Shown here piece by piece: positions 45,873 to 56,748 of a DNA stretch of 60,000 nt. How positions within the stretch are numbered: the first letter of the stretch is position 1; each line of letters opens with the position of its first letter. The translations under genes and the position numbers were made by a program. This DNA is from Polytrichum commune. Taxonomy: Eukaryota; Streptophyta; Polytrichopsida; Polytrichales; Polytrichaceae. The notes beneath the pieces are model-generated. The model had not been told where the DNA came from. It saw only the letters and a list, made by a program, of their open reading frames with translations, and searched no databases. The stretch covers positions 15,241,501 through 15,301,500 of the forward strand of contig OX485805.1 of the NCBI GenBank assembly GCA_950295325.1, written 5' to 3'.

Positions 45873-46245
45873 TTTGTAGTTGATAAGCTAGGTTCAGATT
45901 TTGAGCCTAATTTGTGGCCATGTTAGAGGGTTCAGATTTCTAGTGTGTAAGCTAATTCAAGATTTTCAGTCTAGTTTTGAGGTCCAATAAATATTTGGAC
46001 AAGGGGGGGGGACCCTCTCGATTCGGAGAGGGTGGGGATAGTGGGGTTTTAGTGGGCCATGTGTAAGGTTTCAACTTTGTATTTGATAAGCAAGGTTTTG
46101 ATTATGAGCTTAATAAGTGGCCATGTTAGTGGTTTCAGATTTGTAGTTAATGAGCTAGGTCCAGATTTTGAGCCTAATATGTGGCCATGTTAGAGGGTTC
46201 AGATTTCTAGTATATACGTTAAGATCATATTATGAGTCCAAGGTT
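45873..46245. repeat. 64-bp minisatellite, right block
   Basis: Continues the array interrupted by A2, with variant units (TTGAGCCTAATTTGTGGCC) and the G-run plus hairpin at 46003-46033. Confidence 0.85.
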
Positions 46246-46558
46246 TAGACCCTCTCGGAAACCAAAGGGTGGGTGTGAGGGGCCCAGGTTGAGTTCTTTG
46301 TTGTCAATAGTGGATTCTGATTTGGAGATATAGTGAATAAGGGGATTTTTCTTGGAATCGACAGGGTGGGTCATGTAGGATTACAAAGGCAGGTTGGAGG
46401 TTTCTAATTTTGCAAAGACTATGCTTTGTTGTGTTTTCTAGTGTCTTAAGGTGTATTTTGTGCATGCAAGCATCGGAGTCTTTGGCTCTTCCTGTAGCAC
46501 GGGTGCAATACATGGCGGATGGGGTTGTTATTTTGTCGCCTCCTGAGGCTAGCCATGC

Positions 46559-48503
46559 TGTCGCAACCCTTGCTAGCCCCCCTTGACAATCTTGCCAATT
46601 TTCGAGCAAAGGTTACGAGCGCTAACCATTCGCATTCCGCCATGCTAATGGTTAGCTCCTCCTACCCCGGACCATATATGTCGCGCACCTCTCCATGAGG
46701 AGTGCCCGAAACACCATGGGCACAAGGGGGACCCCGGAGTGACACCCGGGACTTGTGGCGCCGTTGGTGAGAGGGCCCAAGTGATCCTAGTGTGGGTGAG
46801 GTCCCCGGGCGTTGGGAACGCCTCCCATCCACGAAGACTAGGAGGCACAAGGGTAAGGCCATGAGCTATGCGTAGCTCATGGCGTGGTGATTCTAGAATG
46901 CTCAAGAACACCTCAATCGGAGGTGTGAGCTAGGAGTTATGGCCATTTGAGTGGGGCGCTGTCCCGGGACAGCGCCCTGGTACAGCAGTGCCTGGGAGTG
47001 ATTCCCGGGACTGCCAAGGTTCAAACAGGCATAACTTCCTCAATACTTGTCCGAATGGGGCAAGTGAGGAGTCCATCGGCATCTACGTGAAGCGTAGATG
47101 AGGATGGAGTGGTTGGTTGTTATGATCAGATATCATACAAGGAAGTTATGATGGTCTGAAGCTGCTGGGGGGTTCTATGCCCAGCAGCTAAAGGAAAATG
47201 TCCACTTGGCCCCAACTCTTGGTAGAGAGACAAGAGCTTGGTTGACGGTGGGGTAGGGGCCCCGCGTGAAGTCCTAGAGGCTTATATGGGTGAGGTGGTG
47301 TGGCCTCACCCACCCGAGGCCGAACGGCAAGGCCTCCATGGGTTTTGGCCTATTGTGAGGCCATAGTTGCCTAGTATGGTTCGGGTTGTTGTAGTGTTGC
47401 TCCGGCAACGCGATGATCAACATAAGATTGGACTTCCATGGATGGAAGTCCACATTGGGGAAATGGGTTACCGATTAAGGGGTGAGTCCTGAAAGCAAAG
47501 TAGGAGGGTTGGTTCCCTCCTATGAACTATTGGTCCGGGGTAAGAGGAGCTATCCATTAGCATGGCGGAATGCGAAGGGTTAGCGCTCGTAACCTTTGCT
47601 AGAAACGAAAATTGGCAAGATTATTAAGGGACCTAGCAAGGGTTGCGACAATATAGTTCATAGGAGGGAACCAACCCTCCTACTTTGCTTTCGGGACTCA
47701 CCCCTTAATCGGTAACCCATTCCTAGATGTGGACTTCCATCCATGAAAGTCCAATCTCATGTTGATCATCGCGTTGCCGGAGCAACACTACAACAACCCG
47801 AACCATACTAGGCAACTATGGCCTCACATTGGGCCAATGCCCATGGAGGCCGTGCCGTTCGGCCTCGGGTGGGTGAAGCCACACCACCTCACCCATATAA
47901 GCCTCTAGGACTCTACGCGGGGCCCCTACCCCACCGTCAAGAAACCTCTTGTCTCTCTAACAAGAGTTGGGGCCAAGTAGACATTTTCCCTTAGCCGCTG
48001 GGCCTAGAAGCCCCCAGCAGCTTCAGACCATCATAACTTCCTTGTATGATGTCTGATTCCAACAACCAACCACTCCATCTTCATCTACGCTTCACGTAGA
48101 TGCCGATGGACTCCTCACTTGCCCTATTCAAGCAAGTATTGACGACGTTATGCCTGTTTGAACCTTGGCAGTCCCGGGAATCACTCCCAGGCACTGCTGG
48201 ACCAGGGCGCTGTCCCGGGACACCGCCCCACTCAAATGGCCATAACTCCTAGCTCACACCTCCGATTGAGATGTTCTTGAGCTTTCTAGAATCACCACGC
48301 CATGAGCTACGCATAGCTCATGGCCTTACCCTTGTGCATCCTAGTTTCCGAGGGTGGGAGGCGTTCCCAACGCCCGGGGCCCTCACCCACACTAGGATCA
48401 CTTGGGCCCTCTCACCAATGGCGCCACAAGTCCCGGGTGTCACTCCGGGGTCCCCCTTGTGCCCATGGTGTTTCGGGCACTCCTCATGGAGAGGTGCGCG
48501 ACA
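46559..48503. mobile_element. Foldback insertion in an exon of gene Z
   Basis: Ends TGTCGC..GCGACA, flanked by CATGC at 46554-46558 and 48504-48508. Removing it restores the Z reading frame (EASH|AALDDISQEE). Internally, two arms of about 850 bp (46683-47530 and 47650-48503) are inverted copies. The 120-bp loop between them (47531-47649) is itself an inverted copy of the outermost left 125 bp (46559-46682), so the order is F-A-F'-A'. TG..CA ends and a 5-bp duplication would also fit an LTR-derived sequence. No coding capacity is seen; the open frames on both arms are mirror copies. Confidence 0.85.
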
Positions 48504-50217
48504 CATGCGGCTTTGGATGACATCTCACAAGAAGAGGTGTTTGATTCGTTCATCTGATACTGGTGTTCTTGTATTGTATCAATGCTTCATTCACATTCTG
48601 GGTTTAGAGTTTTTTTCTTATGCTTTGCTTCTCTTATGTTGTAGATTGATGTTCCGGCTGTACCCGACTGCATAAAACCTCTTGCTGAGTCGAATCCAGC
48701 TGAAGCAGAGTTAACGATTCGTAGATCGCAAAAACAAGACTCCAACACCGTGATTCAGCTTGTTCGATTCAAGCCTCTAGGGAAGTCTCGTTTCTCAATT
48801 CCATTGTGTCGGTTGCGGACTCTTCCTCTTGTTCGGCCAATCAACGACGTTGATGTTTCTCGTTTGGAGAATGAGTTTGTGATGGGGTATCGTGATGGTG
48901 ACCGAGCTATGTACGTCTCAGCATACAACAACCTTGATGAGCCTCTTGATGTCTCCGATGACATCAAGTCCTCCTGGAGTCCATTATGGCAGGAGGCCAA
49001 TGCAGAGTTTGATGCCATACTCCAAAGAGACTCCGACCTTGCTTACTTTGTTGGCAAAATGTTCTTCGTGTGGGAAGGGAACCATCAATTGACAGCTTGG
49101 TGGAGGCATATCAACAATCATCACCCGTTGGACAAAAATTGGCATATATGGGCTGATTGTATTGTGGTGGATGCAAGAAATTGCACCGCTCTCTTCCTTA
49201 ATGCTATGAATGACATCAACTGGTGAGTTCAACATTTAATGTTGTTGATCCTCTCTTTTGTTTGTTTGCATTTTTTCCTCTAACATTTTATTTGTCTAGG
49301 TCCACGGAGCATGACCATGTTAAGGACAACCTCCCCGCCAAGTTACTTCGCATTTGCACGTTTGGAAAGATGAGGCTAGAGGAGTTCAAAGACCTCCTTT
49401 CCGTTTCGGACTACAAGATGTGTGAGTCCAAGATGGAGAAGAGTCCTACTTGGTATCCCCTGACATTAGATGTCTTCGTCAAGTTCTTATACAAGGTAAA
49501 TTTTGTGTACATTTTCCACTCCCATCCTTCTCCCACGTCTATGTGCGTTTTTTATCCTTATTTTTGTTTGTTTCAGAGGGAGATATCCAACGCGGTTGAT
49601 ACCGCGGCAAGGTTATATCGTGAGGCTACTCCGGAGGCTTAGAGAACTGCTACCGATATTTGGAATGCTATGACAAAAACCCAAGATAGGTTGATCAAAA
49701 CCATTCGTTCTCGGAACTTTGAGAAGTTCATTTCCGTTGCCCACAAGGACAACGGTGATGATTTCTTCAACGAGGTGTCTCTCCTATCTTTGTTTTTTGG
49801 TTTAGTTTTTCATCCTCCTATGAATTTTGCCGTGCTTGTTTTATCTTTATTTTACTTATCTTTCTTCTATGTGGCAGATTGACCGTCATTTCTCCACTTT
49901 CCTGGTCACTGATATGACAATTGAGAAACTTCAAAAGGTGGCCACCGCACATGTAGATTCCCACTTCAAGGCCAAGTGGCTACGTTGGTGGAACTCTCCT
50001 CCCGAGGTCAAGGATAAGAATAGATTTCCCTCCGATCTCCCTCTTAGGGAGAAAGTCCTCGACAACTGGCTCAACAAAGCTTCTTTTTGGGCTCAGGTGC
50101 ATCCTCAGTATTTTGACTCCGTTTCTTCCTTTCCATTCTACATGTGGGATTCGAGTGGGTCATGCCAAGGTTTCGGATTTCAAGGGGATAGTGGGGTATT
50201 AGTGGGCCATGTTGAGG

Positions 50218-51830
50218 TTTCGGATTTGAATTAGATAAGCTAAATTCAGATGATGAGTCGAATAAGTGGCCAGGTTGATGTATCAGATTTCTAGTTAATA
50301 AGCTAAGTTCAGATTTTCAGCCTAATAAGTGGCCAGGTTAAGGTTTCAGTTTTCTAGAATATAAGCTAAGTTCTGATTATGAGTCGTATAAGTGGCCATG
50401 TTTGAGGTTTTAGACTTCTAGTTGATAAGCAAGGTTCAGATTATGAGTCTCATAAGTGGCCAGTTTGAGGTTTCAGATTTGTAGTTGATAAGCAAGGTTC
50501 AGATTATGAGCCTAATAAGTGGCCAAGTGAGAGGTTTCATATTTGTAGTTGATAAGCTAGGTTCAGATTTTGAGCCTAATCTGTGGCCATGTTAGAGGGT
50601 TCAGATTTCTAGTGTGTAAGCTAATTCAAGATTTTCAGTCTAGTTTTGAGGTCCAATAAATATTTGGACAAGGGGGGGGGACCCTCTCGATTCGGAGAGG
50701 GTGGGGATAGTGGGGTTTTAATGGGCCATGTGTAAGGTTTCAGCTTTGTATTTGATAAGCAAGGTTTTGATTATGAGCCTAATAAGTGGCCATGTTAGTG
50801 GTTTCAGATTTGTAGTTAATAAGCTAGGTTCAGATTATGAGCCTAATAAGTGGCCAAGTTAGAGGTTTCAGATTTGTAGTTGATAAGCAAGGTTCAGATT
50901 ATGAGGGAAATAAGTGGCCATGTTAGAGGGTTCAGATTTCTAGTATGTAAGCTAATTCCAGATTTTCAGTCTAATTTTGAGGTCAAAAAAATATTTGGAC
51001 AGGGGGGGGGGGCTCTCGTTTCCGAGAGGGTGGGGTAAGTGGGGTTTTAGTGGGCCATGTTAAGGTATCATATTTGTAGTTAATGAGCTAGGTTCAGATT
51101 TTGAGCCTAATATGTGGCCATGTTAGAGGGTTCAGATTTCTAGTATGTAATCTAATTCCAGATTTTCAGTCTAGTTTTGAGGTCCAATAAATATTTGGAC
51201 AGGGGGGGGGACCCTCTCAATTCCGAGAGGGTGGGGATAGTGGGGTTTTAGTGGGCCATGTATAAGGTTTCAGTTTTGTATTTGATAAGCAAGGTTTTGA
51301 TTATGAGCCTAATAAGTGGCCATGTTAGTGGTTTCAGATTAGTAGTTAATAAGCTAGGTTCAGATTATGAGCCTAATAAGTGGCCAAGTTAGAGGTTTCA
51401 GATTTTTAGTTGATAAGCAAGGTTCAGATTATGAGGGAAATAAGTGGCCATGTTAGAGGTTTCAGATTTGTAGTTGATAAGCAAGGTTCAGATTATGAGC
51501 CTAATAAGTGGCCAAGTTAGAGTTTTCAGATTTGTACTTGATAAGCTAGGTTCAGATTATGAGCCTAATAAGTGGCCAAGTTAGAGTTTTCAGATTTGTA
51601 CTTGATAAGCTAGGTTCAGATTATGAGGGAAATAAGTGGCCATGTTTGCGGTTTCAGATTTGTAGTTGATAAGCAAGGTTCAAATTATGAGCCTAATAAG
51701 TGGCCATGTTTGGGGTTTCAGATTTGTAGTTGATAAGCTAAATTCAGATTTTCAGCCTAATAAGTGGCCAGGTTAAGGTTTCAGATTTCTAGTTAATAAG
51801 CTAAGTTCAGATTTCTAATGTCTTAAGGGG
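50218..51830. repeat. 64-bp minisatellite in a later intron of gene Z
   Basis: About 25 diverged units of the same repeat as at 29575 and 45873, with three G-run/hairpin modules (50672-50702, 51002-51031, 51203-51232). It lies between the exon ending near 50095 and the one starting at 51945. Confidence 0.88.
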
Positions 51831-54249
51831 CCATGTTAGAGGTCTATGTTGTCAAAATTGAATTTTGTTTTTGATATATGGTTCAAGTTAGAGTGGAGTA
51901 TGTTATCAAGTACCATCCCCTTACTATTTTCTTTGTTGTCATAGTTGGAGAAGGGGGTTGAGGGTGAGATAGCTTCATTTGAAAATGAGTGTTCCGTTGA
52001 AATCGATTGGAGTTTCACAGAGGATATTTATCAACCGGCCAATTATGTTGAGCATTGGAGGCTGAAACTTTGGGACAAGGCATTTCTGGTTTATTTTGAC
52101 GACAAGGGAGATTTGAAATTTATCAAAGGCCTTGATCTCATGATTTTAAGGAAGGCCCCATAGCAATCAAACGCATCGCTTACCAGTAATATTTTGAGTT
52201 TTCTTTTAGTTCATATAGTTTTTGTTTCATTTCTATCCCGCCACCGTTTTTGTTTATGATGTTCTTCATTTTACAGGTTCATCCACCGTGAGCTCGTTGT
52301 GAAAAATGCTTTGCCTTCTTCGTGCTTGCCAACCTTCCTTATAGATTGGGTCGATGTCAACTCCGATCTTTGTGTGTATACGCCCGTGCAAGTTTCCAAG
52401 TTTTCGGAGTCTCACTTGCAAGCTGGGGGATGGTACTTGGATTGTTCTGGAGGATTTGTGCCTGAGGTAGAGAAGCCTTTTTTTTCCAACCTTGTGAGTA
52501 GTACTCCCGAGGTGACCTTTGTCCCCTTTGAGGAGCCCGACATTGTTGAGCTTCCTCCTCCACCGCCCAAGGCACCAAAGGGAAAAGGAAGAGCTAGGAA
52601 TACCGGCACTCAATCAACTCGGTCTGCCTCAAAGACCCTTGTTCAACGACCCACCCTTTTACAAAGTCCACCTAGCACTCCCTTCGTTGCTCCATCAGTT
52701 GCTCCATCAGCTGCCCCCTCTATCACTCCCTCCGCATCTCGTCCACAAACTATTGCTACTCCTTCACACAGTGGCACTTCTCTACTCTCCTTGCCTCGCA
52801 AGAGGAAGGCCGCCCTCTTGGATACGAGTGCCACCTCTTCGGATTCCCCTACCACGCTTGCCCTCATCGAAAATGTGGACATGGTACAACTCATGCTCGT
52901 TTCCGACCTTGCAGGAGGTCCCCTCCCGGCATATACGTGCATCCAAGAGTTCATTGCCAAGGTTTGTATGTTTTCTTTTGGCATTCATCAGACTCATTTC
53001 CGTTTGGTTTGCTTTTGTTTTTCCTTCTTCATTTTTTTTCATGAATTTTTCATTGCAGGCCGGGGAAGGTCGCTCCTGTGTGAACACCTCCTCTACATTT
53101 CACAAGGGCCTCGATTTACTTTTCGCGGACATTCCCGAAAATTTGCTGGTGCCCAACATCTCCACGGATGTTCCTGAATGGAACAAGCTCCATGATTCTT
53201 ACTATGAGTGTCTTTTTGCATTTGCAAAATCTAACCTCTATGATCATAGTGTCCTTGTCCTTGTCCATTATGCGAGTGCAAGTGTTTCTAGGATGGTTTT
53301 CGATTGGACACACACTTACGACTTCTACGTCGCCGAAGATTGGTTCGGAATGGCTGATTTGGACCTCCAATCTCCGGTGGACCCCTCTGGAGTGGTAAGC
53401 AACTATCCATCTCCTAGTCCATTTTTGTTTTGTTTTTCATTTTACTTATTCCGATTCTTATGAAATCGTTGTCATTTTTCTAGACTCGCAAATTCAATAT
53501 CAAGGTTCTTGTTCGTGCTAACTCCGTTCTGAAAGTGCGACCGGAGGCCGCCCAGGAGTATGGTTACTACCTCCAGCGAGATGGATGATTGAATGCTTTC
53601 ACCGATGAGAAGAGCCAGACAGTGCGCAGTGATGGGATACCCTGGAGAGGTGCTCGCGAAAAGCATCAAGTTTTTTTTTCTATCATTTTTGCTACTCTCA
53701 TCGATAATAATGATGTTATTATAGACTGGCAATGTGGTGTAGGTGGTTCGATTATAGCGTGTCGCTCCATTGAGCGGCATATTGTGGCCCTTGAGAGTGA
53801 CCCAGTGATTTTTAATGCGATACTACTCCCCATGCGTGAAAACCAACCTTCGTGACCTCCCCGCTCAAATGCCACACCGTCCACCTCTATGTTTGATCCT
53901 CCTAAGAAGATGACCAAACACGCATTCGGTTTTCTTTGTGCGTAAGTTTTATTTCTATGTTTTCTCATATTTACGTTCTTGTCATTTTCCCATCTTTGTG
54001 TGTCATGTTGTTTCTAATCTTATTGCTTATTGGTTCAGAGCGCCAAGGGAGAACGCATGTATGAGTTCGAGTCCTTCCAAGACGTTCGAGCTCCCAACCT
54101 ATGCTGCTAGTCTTGCCAATCTTTTAGCGGAAGCTCCGTCTCCACCTCCTAGTCGCATCCGACCTTTCAACAAACTAATAGAGGATTTTCTAGACATAAA
54201 GGCCGAGGAGGGTGAGGATAGTGATAGACATGGTAGTTCTAGTTCTTGA

Positions 54250-54844
54250 CTACGCCTCGGACCTCCATTTTGTTTGTATTGATTTTACTTTATAAGTTTA
54301 TTTCTTCAATTTTTATGTGGCTATTGCAAACCTCATTCAATCCCTTATTGAAGTTGGTTGGTGTTTGATTTCAATTCTCTAGATAGGTTGGGTGGACGGG
54401 TTGAGTATACTTTGAAGGTTGTCTACTTTAGTTGTACTTGAGAGATGCTAAGGTTGTGAGTGACTTTGAATGGTTTGAATGTTTGTGTTGAACTTTAACT
54501 CTTGGACACATTCCATACCGCTTGAATGTTTGTGTTAAGGCTTAACTCATATGTTCAATTGATGACGTAAGCCCTAATTTAATATAAACGTATTCGAAAC
54601 CTAGACTATAAGATGTTTGATAACAAACACTATCTTCCACGCCTATAGGTTCGGTTGGTTCACCGAACAAGGTTCGGTTATTATTTACACGGGAATGGGG
54701 TGGTTTTTTCGACAAATTGAAGACAAACTATCACTAAATTCCACGGAAATAGGCACAACTTCCCCTAAAATATTCCAACAAATTTGAAAATCTCCGCTCT
54801 CCAATCTCCGCTCTCCAAGCTATGCTCACATACTTGAGTTTCCC
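54250..54844. other. 3' end of the MULE
   Basis: No gene. The last 110 bp contain CCACGGAAATAGG and two CTCCGCTCTCC blocks that are inverted relative to the 5' end. It ends TTGAGTTTCCC before the GAGCAGAGCAG repeat. Confidence 0.65.
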
Positions 54845-55262
54845 GAGCAGAGCAGGTGTATGAAATTGTGAGGAAATTGCAGCCTGACTATGCGGTGTCT
54901 AAGTCCCACTACATTGGTGCACCGGCGGAGGGGGTGTACACAACACTAAAGGACAAGAAAACCAAAGTCATGAATTTGTTGTGCTTGTACTTTGTGTTCA
55001 AAGCAACCTTGCTGAAGGTGGAGAACCACCCCATTACCCGGATGCAGAAACTATTCCAAGTTCCAGAAGGCCTGGGTGCAAGTAAGTCCCTCTACGACGA
55101 GGCAATATATGCCAATTACCATTCAGACAAGTTGCGGATGGAATTCTATCTCCGAATAATGAGGGCCTTGACGAGAAGAGGGGACTGTATATTCAACGTC
55201 TTCGGCGGCACCAAACCCATCTTCGCTGGCATGGTAAGCTCCTCACCATAATTGTTTTCATG

Positions 55263-55320
55263 GTTTGGGTCGAGCGACCCAAACTAACACTGATGCTAGT
55301 TTGGGTCGCTCGACCCAAAC
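55263..55320. repeat. Two palindromes in intron 3 of Y1
   Basis: Copies at about 55263 (centre AG) and 55300 (centre CT). The intron runs 55234-55419 (donor ATG|GTAAGC, acceptor CTGCAG). Confidence 0.88.
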
Positions 55321-56156
55321 TATAACCTTTGCAATTGATATTAGGTCTTGTTTGGACTTCCCTTTTTCGGTGGAATCACATGTTATGCCATATAATAACA
55401 TCTGGTGGGATTTCTGCAGATGTTGGGGCTGAACGTGTACAGCTATGTAGACGTTAATGACATCCAATTCTACAAGGCCCAAAAATTGTTGGCGAAGAAG
55501 ATGGATATACTAGACTGGATCCCTAGGAGCTACGCCGAGGAGACTGTTGAAGGGGGTGAGAGCCCGCTAGATAAGGCGAGGCGTGTCAACCCTGAAGAAT
55601 TGGCCATAAGGGTTCCAGTTGCTGTACCAGAGCCTCTGGTCCAAGTGCATCCATGAAGGCCGAGAACACCAATGCGGTCATGGAGTTCATTTTCAAGGGC
55701 ATCGAGCCCCCCTGCATGGTCCTAGCACAGGAAGCATGTAGAATATTGTACATACACGACGGCAAAGTCATCAAAAAACCAAACAACCCCGCTTCCCCCC
55801 AATACCTCAAGGTCTTGAAGCCCATTTTTTGGGACCAGCGACCGTCATTGATAGGTGTCCCCTATGACGTCCGTCCCACCCGGGAGAACACGCTCATGGT
55901 GGACGACAGCGCCGCAAAGAACATGTTGAACCCGACGGCCAATTTCATAGTTTGCCCAACGTGGACGGTTGAGAAGGTCCGGGACCGATTTTTGTTAGAC
56001 CTTAGTAAATACCTGCAGGCGCTCAGGGGCAGCGGACTACCCGTAAACAATTTTGTTAGGAATAATCCGATAGGCGAGAGATACTTGGATCCACGAGACC
56101 ATTTGTACAAAGAGTTGTTCTCTCACGCGAAATTTAACAAGCTCATTTGAGACAGT

Positions 56157-56201
56157 ACATGTGTGTGTGTGTGTGTGTGTGTATGCGTGTGTGTGTGTGT
56201 A
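56157..56201. repeat. TG microsatellite in the intron before exon 6 of Y1
   Basis: A TG run broken by TATGCG. The homologous A2 intron has a shorter CA run at about 31312-31335 (complement). Confidence 0.85.
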
Positions 56202-56748
56202 TGCACCCGCCCATTTTGTGTAATATATGCTTCATATGTATATTGATTTTCACGCGCTCTATCAAACCCTCCTCCCTTGGGTTTTGTTTCGTTTCATTTT
56301 TTGCGCCAGCGTTTGGAGCCTTCGATTGAGATCGTTAGCGAGTCAAACTTGGGGAGCTTCTTCTACGAGACTGTTTACGACGCCGCGTCAACCATTGACT
56401 ACTTCAAGGAGCCTTTTGACGCCGGCGTCGTCAATAGCCCCCCACCCAAGCAAATCTTACGGCGATCTCCGTCCCCATCACCGCTCAAGGGCATAGATCG
56501 CAAATGCGTCCGGACGGACCCCTCTCGGCCCGGCGGCAGCATTACACCTCAACGGCGGTTGCGGATGGACGCTCGGCCCACGAAGAGTGGCACCCTTCCT
56601 ATTCCTTTGTGGGATGCCTTGCCCCTCCTCGCCAACTCCGACGGGAACGCCCCCGGTGACAAGGTGAACCCCCCCCCCAAAACATGGTTAACCGCGCATT
56701 ACAATCATTTTGCACTTAAAAAATGATCGTGTGACACGTTTGGGTCTT

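Larger units (their letters stand above)
28685..54249 (+). pseudogene. Z: decayed MULE cargo gene with ParB-like and methyltransferase-like motifs
   Basis: Exons readable by eye: 28685-29020; about 46442-46558 joined to 48509-48536 (split by the foldback); 48645-49222; 49300-49495; 49577-49774; 49878-about 50095; 51945-about 52200; 52276-52962; 53059-53398; 53484-about 53940; 54038-54249. Exon 1 encodes a charged, low-complexity N-terminus. The 48645 exon has VWEGNHQLTAWWRHI, resembling the ParB/DGQHR box. The 52276 exon is Pro/Ser rich. The 53059 exon (VLVLVHYASASVSRMVFDW) and VIIDWQCGVGGSIIACRSIE near 53720, followed by VALESD, fit a permuted beta-class DNA methyltransferase with motif I near the C-terminus. 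In-frame stops occur at 49640 (TAG), after LRKAP at 52159, at 53586 and 53852 (TGA). Introns are swollen by satellites and A2. Confidence 0.65.
23442..54844. mobile_element. 31.4-kb Mutator-like element (MULE) carrying a cargo gene and a nested A element
   Basis: The Y1 exon 3 frame stops at 23441 and resumes at 54856. The direct repeat GAGCAGAGCAG lies at 23431-23441 and 54845-54855, consistent with an 8-11 bp MULE duplication in a locally repetitive target. Both ends carry imperfect inverted similarity: GGAGAGCGGAG-type blocks (23498-23508; 54791-54819 reversed) and CCTATTTCYGTGGAAT (23624-23639; 54738-54753 reversed). Contents are a small broken gene, a DDE/SWIM transposase (minus) and the divergent gene Z (plus). 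The A2 element accounts for 16 kb of its length, satellites for about 2.3 kb and a foldback insertion for 1.9 kb, so the original was about 11-12 kb. Confidence 0.85.
9889..56663 (+). pseudogene. Y1: decayed ParB-like/methyltransferase-like/HAD gene of A1, split by insertions
   Basis: Copy of Y2. The pieces are exon 2 (9889-10110 plus 21125-22233), exon 3 (22497-23441 plus 54856-55233), exon 4 start (55420-about 55650), exon 5 remainder (about 55650-56150) and exon 6 (56310-56663). The start is the ATG directly after a TTGCAG acceptor, as in Y2. The Gypsy insertion lies after codon 74; the MULE lies in exon 3. Other lesions are TAG at 21548-21550, a frameshift near 21686, TAA at 23004-23006, and loss of about 2 kb joining exon 4 to the middle of exon 5, which removes the HAD nucleophile motif. 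Readable motifs are a DGQH box near 21950, a GDCIFNVFGG motif near 55190 and a MVDDSAAK motif near 55895. Exon 2 is only about 70% identical to Y2 in protein, but exon 5 is about 97%. Confidence 0.8.

Noticed and set aside
46645-48675. Two similar genes facing each other (MFLSxLESPRHELR..)
   Set aside because: They are the two arms of the foldback insertion read outward, not gene copies.
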